From positions 20,273,387-20,337,386 of the forward strand of contig JAGTTD010000014.1 in the NCBI GenBank assembly GCA_018398585.1: 64,000 nucleotides of DNA. Reading direction: 5' to 3'. This document shows positions 36,100-44,857 of the stretch, piece after piece. Every line of letters starts with the position of its first letter. Within the stretch, counting starts at the first letter, position 1. Below the pieces are notes generated by a model. It made no database searches, had not been told where the DNA came from, and worked only from the letters and a program-made list of their open reading frames with translations. A program made the translations under genes and the position numbers. The stretch comes from Simmondsia chinensis. Taxonomy: Eukaryota; Streptophyta; Magnoliopsida; Caryophyllales; Simmondsiaceae.

Positions 36100-37190
36100 G
36101 TTGCTGCTCCGGGATTACTACAACTGCTACCGATTCCAAGTATTGTGTGGAGTAGCATCTCCCTTGATTTCATAAAGGGCCTTCCACCTTCTGGCGGGTA
36201 CACGGTGATTTTGGTGATCGTTGATCGCCTTAGCAAATATGCCCATTTCCGTGCGCTTCGCCATCCATACTTCGCTGCTGATGTCGCCCAGCTATAGTTG
36301 GATCAGGTTTACTGGCTCCATGGTTTGCTCGATTCTATCATAAGTGATCGTGACCCGATCTTCACAAGCACATTCTGGCAAGGGCTTTTCTCACGTCTTG
36401 GCACCCAGCTTAATCTCTCTTCGTCCTACCATCCGCAATCCGATGGTCAAATTGAAGTCCTTAATAGGTGCCTTGAAACGTATCTTTGTTGTGTGGCTGT
36501 CGAGTGTCCCAAAAGTTGGCGGCAATGGCTTCCCTTGGCCGAATGGTGGTACAACACCACATTCCATTCCGCTGCCCGAGCTTGCCCTTGTGAGATTTTA
36601 TACGGTCAACATCCACCAATCCACCTCCCTTATTTTCCGGGTGAATCGGCTGTTGACTCCATTGATTGCACCTTGACTGCCCGGGAAGAAACCATTAAGC
36701 AACTCAAGCATCACCTCCATCACGCCCAAAACCGTATGAAGCAGCAGGCTGACTGTCACTAGCACCGAACGTGAATTCCAAATTGGGGATTATGTGTTGT
36801 TGAAGCTCCAATCTTACCCGCAGCATAGCGTGGCCAGCCGCCAATATCACAAGCTCTCACCACGGTTTTTTGGGCCCTTCTGAATCATTGACCGTGTGGA
36901 TCCAGTTGCCTACAAACTCGATCTGCCTGCCCAATCCGCCATCCATCATATCGTACACGTTTCCCTTGTCAAACGCTGCACTACTATCCCCGCCAACTCC
37001 ACACCCCTTCCCACTATGTGGCCGCCAACCCCTACTCTGCTCCAACCCCAGCATGTTCTGGAGCTTCAATGGAAGTCGGATTGTCACATTTCACCTCCGA
37101 TAGCAGTGCTGGTAGTTCCCGTGCTACAGTGGTGGTCAGATCCGATGGCTCCTGGGCCTCCTCAACCCGTTTCAGAGGTTTACTGCATAG
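36100..37190 (+). pseudogene. Gypsy integrase pseudogene
   Basis: The integrase core starts after a degraded zinc finger: DFIKGLPPSGG, VIVDRLSKYAHF, then (36298-36762) ISDRDPIFTSTFW, SSYHPQSDGQIEVLNRCLE and EWWYNTTFHSA, which cover the DDE signature. The C-terminal segment (36896-37190) shows PVAYKLDLPAQSAIHHIVHV, typical of plant chromovirus-type integrases. The chromodomain itself is degraded. Stops and frame breaks occur at about 36296 and 36760. Confidence 0.8.
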
Positions 37191-37205
37191 TTCATCAATT
37201 TTTCT

Positions 37206-37400
37206 TTAGAACTTAACCAATTTTTCCGTCCATGAATCCATTTTCGACTCCTTGAGATCCATCTTCCGAAATTGCTCAACAATTTTAGCTCCTTGGTGTC
37301 TCAGATCTTCGGCTATTCGATTTTTGAGCTCCGAACTCATGTTGACAGCCATGGCATGTTTTTTCCACGGGTCGAGAGGATCGCTTAGCTCTGATACCAT
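37206..37400 (-). pseudogene. 5' end of gag of a second LTR element (minus strand)
   Basis: 65-codon fragment starting at the primer-binding site itself (MVSELSDPLDPWKKHAMAVN) and ending in a stop. Many plant gypsy gag genes start this close to the PBS. Everything downstream has been lost to the neighbouring plus-strand gypsy element. Confidence 0.55.
37388..37399 (-). other. Primer-binding site of the minus-strand element
   Basis: Reads TGGTATCAGAGC on the minus strand, 1 nt from the LTR, matching initiator tRNA-Met. Confidence 0.85.
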
Positions 37401-37700
37401 TGATACAGTTAAAACTGTATCAATCTAGAAATAGAGGGAGATTAGAGAGGAAACTGAGGGAGAGATAGAGAGAATAGTAAGGGAGAGAGAAAGTTTGATT
37501 AACATTCCGAAAATTATGAGCCTCATTATACCCTAATTGTTCTCTATTTATAGAATTAAGGGAGGAGGATAACTAGCTAATACTATCTTAATTGTGTAAT
37601 AAAAGAAAACTTACTTATATCATCATTAATATAAAGCTATTTACTAAAATACTTTTTAATCACATGTCCAACACGTGATTAACACATTTTTCCTGTATCA
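37401..37700 (-). repeat. LTR of the minus-strand element (300 bp)
   Basis: Starts TGATACAG and ends CTGTATCA, an 8-bp perfect inverted terminal repeat with TG...CA ends. The first 22 bp are nearly palindromic. Its first ~75 bp recur at 32271-32347, the other side of the nest. Confidence 0.85.
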
Positions 37701-38039
37701 GTTGTGTACTGTTCAGATCTGGTGGCGTGTGATTCGTGCTTGTGGCATTCAAATCTCGCTGGTGCTGTTCGTGTCTTGACAAGCTATAGCTTCTGGAAGA
37801 GGTATACTTCTTTCTTGAGTTAGTTCTTTGGTTTCTGACTTAGAATATGAAGATCTTGCCTGTGTTCTTGAGTCTAGGAGCTATTTGTTCTAGATTTGAG
37901 TTATTTGTGGTTGTAATCAGTTGTTATTTGTATAAATCGGTTCTTTGGGGTGTTAGATCTGAGATCTTGGAGTTTGTATATAATTTTTTGCTTTGTGCGA
38001 GTTGTATTTGTTTATCTGAAGTCATTTATTGAGAAAACT

Positions 38040-38355
38040 TGTTAACTAGTGGTTCAATAGCACCCAACAGAAATAAATAATTCAAAAATGTGATCAAATT
38101 TGTTATTTTTTTACTTGAGTAGTTAATTTAATTAATTTTAAATCATTTGGGTGACTAAATTTATTAGGAGTTGGGTGACCAAATCTTCCAAAATTTGAGT
38201 TGGGTGACTAACTTGTTCATTTTAAATGACTTGGGTGATTAAATGGAACTCTTTTTAAGAATTGGGTGACTAAATCTTTCCAAAATTGAGTTGGGTGACT
38301 AAGTGGTCAAGTTTTGGTCACTTTAGTGACCAACTGGGGACTTTTGTCGTGCCCA
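38040..38355 (+). repeat. TGGGTGACTAA repeat, copy 1
   Basis: Non-coding repeat with internal units of about 75-90 bp built from GAGTTGGGTGACTAACTTG and TTTTAAATGACTTGGGTGA. It ends in the palindrome TGGTCACTTTAGTGACCA and then GGGGACTTTTGTCGTG. Two more copies lie at 43083-43255 (inverted) and 43860-44225. The common end suggests a transposon terminus. Confidence 0.75.
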
Positions 38356-38548
38356 CATATGGAATTAGCATCACTGTCGCAGCAAATACAATCAGGAGTA
38401 CAAGTCTATTCTTGAGAACAATTAAAATTCTTCATGCTGTTTTCAATTCAAGGGAACAATCAGTTGCGACCTAAAATTACACAAACTAGAGTTGTTTGGC
38501 CAAGCTATGAGAAGGTGTTCTTTTTTTCAAAAGCGCTTTTGTAAAAAG

Positions 38549-38779
38549 TGTGCCTAGGCTTGCTTGTCCATTATTGTTGTTTTTTTTTTTCAATGTCTGT
38601 TATTTCTTTATTTGACTTGCATTTCATAAATACTGTGCTCTTTAGGGTTGGGAACCCTATGGAAAAAAGCCTCTCTACAGGTAGCACCCTATAGGGTTAA
38701 GGCTGCGTACATCTTACCTTTCTCAAATCTTACCTTGGCGGTAGCGTCTTTGAGGCATGAGTTGGTTGTTGTTGTTGTT
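38549..38779 (+). mobile_element. SINE-tailed insertion
   Basis: The 3' part (about 38645-38779) has the shared SINE tail (AAGCCTCTCTACAGGTAGCA, GGTTAAGGCTGCGTACATCT) and TTG repeats. A 14-bp duplication GCTTTTGTAAAAAG flanks 38549-38779. The 5' ~95 bp do not resemble 5S rRNA or an obvious tRNA; a different head or a secondary insertion is possible. Confidence 0.7.
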
Positions 38780-38906
38780 GCTTTTGTAAAAAGCACTATT
38801 GCAAAGAAGCAATTTGTGTTAGGCTTAATAAGCTAGAAAGCACGTAAGATATTATTATGAGTGTTAAGGCAAGTATTTTAAAAAAGTGTTTTTTCTGTCA
38901 AATTAT

Positions 38907-39087
38907 TTCCTTCACTCATTTGGCGATAAATTGATGGTTTTATTTGCAGGCGCTCCTGTACTTCAGGATGGGGGTCCTCGGAAACAGTCTCCTTTCCACT
39001 CGGAAGGGGTATGGCTGCGTACATATACCCCTCCCAGACCCTGCTTTAGTGGGAGCCGCGAGGCACTGGGATTGTTGTAGTTGTTGT
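38907..39087 (+). mobile_element. SINE, ~181 bp
   Basis: Flanked by a perfect duplication TGTTTTTTCTGTCAAATTAT (ends 38906 and 39107). The body contains CCACTCGGAAGGGGTATGGC, TGCGTACATATACCCCTCCC and GGGAGCCGCGAGGCACTGGG, then TTG repeats. Upstream, GTACTTCAGGATGGG is faintly like the box C region of the 5S-headed copies, but too diverged to be sure. Confidence 0.85.
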
Positions 39088-39107
39088 TGTTTTTTCTGTC
39101 AAATTAT

Positions 39108-40559
39108 GAAAAAATACATTGCGAAAAGTGTTTTTGAATTAGTATCTTGACCAAAACAAAAGTACAACATTACAAGCTCAAGGGCGAGTTTGATTCAACT
39201 TAGTTCAAATTATCTTTTTTTAGCTTCTCTATTTCATTATGATCTGATTGTTTAAGATTTGTATCTTTTTATAGTGAAGTATTTTGTTGTGCGGTACACA
39301 TTTTTTTTTTTTTTTTTTTACAGAATAAAGTGTTTGGATGCAAGTTCAGCAAAGTGATTAATCTATTATGATAAAAAAAAACGGCTATAAAATGTTAATC
39401 AACTAATAAAAGTGGGCAGGAGAAAATCATGATAACAGTAGGTCATGATAACGGAGAGTGGCGAGTGTAGTGACCCATGGGCGCAAAAGGGTGGTGGTAG
39501 GTGGGGGTAGTGATAACAAGTAAAAGTAGATCATTGTGGTGAAAATTTAATGTTGAGATTGTCTTTTTAAAACATTTTTCTAAAATAAGCTATGAAAAAA
39601 AGAAAATCTAGTTTTACATAATTTTTTGCTTAGTTATAAAATAATTTTTTTCATCTTTCTATTTAAGCTGTGAAAAAGATGTAAAAAGATCTTTTCTGTC
39701 AACTAAAAACAAGCCTTATAATCAACTAGAATTTTTTCACGGCTTTAAGCTATTTTTGTTTAATATTGTGACAAGAGCAAAAGTACTACATTACAAGCTT
39801 AAATAGAAGAGTTTCACATAATATTATTCCGTTCTTGCCAAGCTGAGTCATCTTTTGTAGCCATGCCTTAGTTACGTAAATGATGGCCAATCATAAACTT
39901 TAACTGTTACGAGAAAATGAAAGCAAAATCCAAATATTGTTCTCAAATAGTAGTTTATTTGATTGCTAATGCTAATTATTGCTATTCTACCAAAAGAAAA
40001 CCATGTTGCGTGAACAAATTTAGGTTTACCTCAAAGGATATTAACCCATAAATTAAGAAAAAAGAACTAATTTCACACCAAGACGAGATTACTATTACAA
40101 GATCACATCAAATCAAACTAAAATTGACATTTGGACTTGAAATCACCAAAAAAACACACGAAAATTGCACAAAATTAGACCAAGAGTTTGTTTGAAGACG
40201 CTGCTGAAAAATAACACAAAGATCGCACTAAATCACACAAAATTTCACTAAATCAAGCTATACCTTGAGCACGAAGGATGTCGGAGATGTGCAAGGGCGT
40301 GGTGATGCATCATGGTGGTGCTCGACTGTGTGGCAGTGCTTGAGGGCGGTTCGATGGTGGTGGGTCGGTGATACTTTGGTGGGAGATGATGTTGTGCTAG
40401 GGTTAGGTTTTTAGGTGATGAATAATGCAATTAGTGTTATAAGACTATTGGCATAAAAGATTGAACAAAACCAGAATAAAAATATAAATTTAAATATAAT
40501 TAGAGGGGGTCTGGGCATGCGCCACAACAGGCGCCTGTCTTGGGCTCGACCCAGGAGTG
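39108..40559. other. AT-rich stretch without a recognisable gene
   Basis: AT-rich, with poly(T) at 39301-39319 and no protein motif. A short GC-rich patch (40506-40557) directly precedes the next LTR. The open frame on the minus strand at 40248-40430 is His/Ser/Pro-rich low complexity. Confidence 0.6.
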
Positions 40560-40987
40560 TGTTATGATTCTAGATGTAGGGAAGTAATTAGTAACAAGTC
40601 AATTGTATAAGTCTCATGTAATAGTCTAGTAGCATAAGTCAATAAAGTCTTGCATTAGTCTTGCAAGGGTCGGTTAGGCCATATGGCCTAAGTGCAATGT
40701 ATCCTTAGATATTTTAGTCTTGGCCGCCATTAGGAAGTAGTTAGTATAAGTAGTTAGCTTGCTTTGTAATAATGTCATAACTTTGATGAATTGAAAGATA
40801 TTTTCCCTCTTTTTTTCTTCCAAGTCTCAAGAGATATTTTCTTCATATCTCTTAACTCCTTCTCAATCTACTTCAATCTCATCTTCATTCTCTAATTCTC
40901 TATTAATTGTTATCTTGATCTTACATTCTAGTGTGATCACCCATCCAAACCCTAGGTTATGATTCAAGTTGTGCTTGAATCATAACA
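40560..40987 (+). repeat. LTR of a third LTR element (428 bp)
   Basis: Begins TGTTATGATTC and ends GAATCATAACA, a perfect 11-bp inverted terminal repeat. A primer-binding site follows 2 nt later, so this is a 5' LTR on the plus strand. No second copy was found in the window. Confidence 0.85.
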
Positions 40988-40989
40988 AT

Positions 40990-41002
40990 TGGTATCAGAG
41001 CC
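40990..41002 (+). other. Primer-binding site
   Basis: TGGTATCAGAGCC, matching initiator tRNA-Met, 2 nt after the LTR. Confidence 0.9.
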
Positions 41003-41826
41003 TTGATTTGCTTCCAAATCAAGTTATGTGATGTCAATTCTTGATCAAGTTGTGTTTGATCAAGAAAATCGAGTGCAAATTGTCAAAAAAATAAAAAATA
41101 AAAATTCAGTAATGGTTCTGATTTCTTCTGTTGCATTGGTGCTGATCAATGTTGCATTGATATAAGATTTAGTGTTCGTTATTTGCAATAACAGTAAGAT
41201 CGAGCTGAATAAAGTGGAGTGAGAACAAGCTTTTGTTCTTTGCTGCGTCAGTTTAGCTGATCAGATCAAGTTCAGTTCATCCGATGCAGTTGTTTGAGGT
41301 TGATCTTACTGGTTTGTGATTGGATCGAGTTACATATTAAGATCGACTAGCTTAGTAGACTTTGATTGCAACCAGATCTGATTGAGTGCTGCGTTAACAA
41401 TTGCTGAGAGTATGTTGATCAAGAAATCGTGCTAAATTGTTCAGCTTTGTTCAAGCTAGTTGCGTTTGCCTTGGATCTACTTCTCTGCTGCGTCCTTACA
41501 CCTGATCGTGCTCTACAGTGATCAAAATTCTGCTGTTCAGATTGAATTTAATCAAGATTCTGCTGTCCAGATTCAATCCACAAGCTGCTAATGCAATCTC
41601 TAGTTGAACTTGGGGGATCTAGCTCACGTTTGATCGATGAGTTTTGCTGCAGTTAGTTCACGTTTTGGCTGGGCAAAGTTGAGCTGAAATCTTGGGAATT
41701 ATCCAGCAGCAGAACAAGTCGAAATTTGATGAAATAGCAGTGTCGTTCTTACCGGAAATTGATCAAACAAATTCAGTGTGCAAGATACAGCTGCAAGTTC
41801 AGAATTATTAGCTAATTGATATCTAA

Positions 41827-42432
41827 ATGGAAGAACTTTTGAGGTGTTGTGATCATGTTGTGCAACTTCTAATGGTCATGAAGCAAGATCTCAATAAGTT
41901 TCAGTGTTCTTCTCAAGCTCAACCTGAAATTTCACAAGAAGGTGAGAATTATCAACATTATGAACAAGTTCAAGCTGATAATTCAAAGGTTGCAGCATTT
42001 GAAATTGAAGAACAGCACATCCAGGTCTTCCAAAGCAGTGAAAATCATCTATTAGATTCAATTGTTGCTGAGCAAGAATCTAAGCAAAATATGTGTGAAG
42101 TGGCTTTTGAAGAGCAAAACACTAAAGTTCCTCAAGGCGGCTAACATTACCTACAATTGGATTCAAGAGCTGATGAGGTGGTTATTGCTGCAGGCTCTGC
42201 AAAGTTAGCACTTACACAATCGGTTTCCTCTCCAATGCAAGTTAATGTTCAAATTCTGGGGAAGAAATTGCTAAATCAACACAATAGACATTCTCCACAA
42301 GTGCAAGAAAATGTGAAACCACATCTTAAGCTTGGACCTGGTGTTCAATTAGCAGGTTTATTAGGAGAATACAAGTGGCTGGGTGTCACAATTGATCAAT
42401 TTGAACTTAAAGTATCAAGGTGTGTTGTTTAA
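41827..42432 (+). pseudogene. Unidentified ORF in the third LTR element
   Basis: One frame of about 200 codons, interrupted by a single TAA at 42142-42144. The first part (105 aa) is rich in Gln and Glu (SQEGENYQHYEQVQADNSK). The second contains KPHLKLGPGVQLAGLLGEYK and then WLGVTIDQFELKV. I recognise no gag, protease, RT or integrase motif. It follows an ~820-nt leader behind the PBS, so it may be cargo or a gag-less ORF of a non-autonomous element. Another frame (42485-42736, NVLEHKVAAGTLKCSRRGAC) may be its continuation after a frameshift. Confidence 0.4.
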
Positions 42433-42813
42433 ATGGGAATGCATAGAGCTGAATTGATACGGCTGCAGTGTTGGAGGACATAGCTTGGATTTCAATTGCA
42501 TAGAGCCGAATTCATACTTCTCAACAGAACCATCAAATTTTGCATATGTCTTCCCATTTAAGAAGTTGATGGTTGTAATGGCCAATGTTCTTGAACATAA
42601 AGTTGCTGCTGGAACTCTGAAATGCAGCCGAAGAGGAGCCTGTTATGCTCAAGTAACAGCTGAAATTGCATCTGGAATGAACGCTTACTGTTGCCAAAGT
42701 GTTGCGGGTGCTGATGTTATCTTGAATAGGATCTGAATGAATCAGCAGTATGAATTCAAGTGCGATGTGCTTGGTCTTTGGTCACTCATGTGTGTCTCTT
42801 GGTGTTCATGATG

Positions 42814-43080
42814 GCCTTACCATGGCCGCGTTTGTGGTGGGGCGGAGGAAGAAATGAAAAAAGAAAAAGAAAAAGGGTACCGGGGTTGGTGGTGGTACGG
42901 TTGATGGTGCGCCGGTTGGTGGGGGTGCTGCGGCTGGAGGTGCCCCGGATCCCATGATTGTAGGAGGCGTTAGGGCTGTGGAGGAGGGAATGCTAGGGAT
43001 GAGGGAGACCCCTGCTACTAGTGGTGGCCCTTTCCCTGTGGCTTAAGCTGGGCCCAGGGTGGGGGCTAGTCGCATGGGCC
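42814..43080 (+). other. GC-rich fragment, possibly the 5' end of a LINE ORF1
   Basis: An abrupt GC-rich island starting with ATG, a Lys/Arg cluster (EKRKRKRVPG) and then Gly/Val-rich sequence. Plant L1 ORF1 proteins often begin this way, as does the LINE at 8308, but no diagnostic domain is present. It stops at the inverted TGGGTGACTAA repeat. Confidence 0.3.
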
Positions 43081-43082
43081 CA

Positions 43083-43255
43083 AGTCATTTAAAATGAACA
43101 AGTTAGTTACCAACTCAAATTTTGGAAGATTTGGTCACACAATTCTTAATAAAAATCTCATTTAGTCACCCAAATGGTTTAAAATTTATTAAATTAACAA
43201 CTAAAAAATAACAAATTTGATCACATTTTTGAATTATTTATTTCATTGGTTTCCA
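43083..43255 (-). repeat. TGGGTGACTAA repeat, inverted copy
   Basis: The reverse complement matches 38080-38230: TTCAAAAATGTGATCAAATT, CATTTGGGTGACTAAATGAG and CTTCCAAAATTTGAGTTG. The outer ~110 bp present in the other copies are missing. It faces the copy at 43860-44225, so the pair could be the arms of one element. Confidence 0.7.
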
Positions 43256-43530
43256 ATTTTGTGACTTTATTAAAATTTATCTATTGTTTTCTTCCAAAAT
43301 AATTATTCATATTTTATAATCAAATTATTGTTTCATTATTGATATTGCGTAAAAAATTAAAAGATAAGTATCAATTTTGCATAAAATAAAATATAAAAAA
43401 TAGTTTAAACAAAAATTGGCCCAAAATAATTTACATATAGTTGTAATTATGAAAAGCAAAAAAGTAGAAATATTTACTTTAAGTTAAATACTTAATCAAA
43501 ATTCTCTCTCAAATTCATCCTAAAAACAAT

Positions 43531-43531
<1 letters not shown>

Positions 43532-43561
<30 letters not shown>
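43532..43561. repeat. 30-bp poly(C) tract
   Basis: Uninterrupted C30 followed by A10, lying between the two inverted arms of the TGGGTGACTAA repeat in otherwise AT-rich DNA. Confidence 0.95.
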
Positions 43562-43571
<10 letters not shown>

Positions 43572-43859
43572 GCACCCTTTAAAAAAATGTAACTGACAAA
43601 GGATTATATATATTGCAATATCAGCCTATGTTGTCAAAAAAATTATTAATAAATGGTAACTACTCAAAAAAATTTTCATAAATTTGTAATTTATTGTGTG
43701 CCTATAAATTTTAGCGCTTAAATTGAAAATATTTTATATTTTCATTTAGGTACTAAGTTTTATGATTTAAAATTATACAAGTCGCTAAAAATTTGTTAGA
43801 AGTGTTAAATTTGTTATTTTTATATTTGAACGATGAATTTTATCATTTTAAAATCACAT

Positions 43860-44225
43860 AAGTGATCAAAATAGATTATTTTTACAGTTGGGTAACAACT
43901 TGTCTATTTTAAACTAATTGGGTGATTAAATGAATTTTTATTAGGAGTTAGGTGATTGAATCTTTCAAATTATAATTTGGGTTATCAATTTGTTAATTTT
44001 AAGCCATTTGGGTGACTAAATGAGATTTTTATTAGAAATTGGTTAACCAAAACTTCCAAAATTTGAGTTGAGTGACTAACTTGCCCATTTTAAATGACTT
44101 CGGTGACTAAATGGAACTTTTTTTAAGAGTTGGCTGACTAAATTTTCCAAAAATTGGGTTGAGTGACTAAGTGGTCAGTTTTTGGTCACTTCAGTGACCA
44201 AATCGGGACTTTTGTCGTGTGGGCA
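43860..44225 (+). repeat. TGGGTGACTAA repeat, copy 3
   Basis: Longest copy, with one more internal unit than 38040-38355. It ends in TGGTCACTTCAGTGACCA, GGGACTTTTGTCGTG and TGGGCAC. It lies just upstream of the first DRE2 coding exon. Confidence 0.75.
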
Positions 44226-44840
44226 CTAGTGACTGGTTCTTCTGTGGACCGTGGATTTCATCTTGGATTCGTTATTTGATGGATTCACTATATTTCCATC
44301 TGTTAACCCCCTTCTTTGTGGGGAAATTCTAAATTGATATTATTCTAAGTCTTGGGCCAACGCATCATCCCTCAAACAAGTGGTTGGTCCATTTATTTTG
44401 TTCCTTATGTTACGAATTATACCAAACATGTTACAAATATAAGCGGTTGTAGAACATATTTTCAGCTACCTGTTACATAATTGGTTGTTAGGTGGTCTCG
44501 CAACGCTCAATAAAATGCATACAATCTTCTATTTTGTTTGGTAAATATATTTATGAATGTGTTCATATGGTAAAAACTAGCAAAGGGTGTAAAAAATATT
44601 GATTGTACCGCTATTTGTTAAAATTTTTGCCAAATATAATAAAATTTAAGCAAACTTTGTTCTCTTAAAACAACCCAATGTGATTGCCAAACCCATTGCA
44701 TAACCTGCTTCCGCGACTTGTGATGTGACCATCGGACGACAAGTCAATCATTATTTCATTTTCTACAAGTCATGATTCATTCTCATCTTAATGCTGATAG
44801 ACCATCCTCAAGTACCAGCGTTATCTAACGTGTCAATCAT

Positions 44841-44852
44841 TTAATCTGGCAG
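44841..44852 (+). other. Splice acceptor preceding the DRE2 start codon
   Basis: TTAATCTGGCAG followed by GAATT and the ATG at 44858. It is a plausible 3' splice site that would join a 5' UTR exon to the first coding exon. It is also the reason to look upstream for a non-coding exon. Confidence 0.5.
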
Positions 44853-44857
44853 GAATT

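Larger units (their letters stand above)
32348..37190 (+). mobile_element. Ty3/gypsy retrotransposon lacking its 3' LTR
   Basis: Plus-strand element with 5' LTR-like leader, primer-binding site, then gag, protease, RT, RNase H and integrase in gypsy order, ending in an integrase C-terminal region. No 3' LTR follows: at about 37190 it abuts gag of a minus-strand element. RT is deleted internally and several stops are present. It is nested between two pieces of another LTR family (32271-32347 and 37206-37700). Confidence 0.8.

Noticed and set aside
40248..40430. His/Ser/Pro-rich frame on the minus strand
   Set aside because: Low-complexity composition, no neighbours or motifs.
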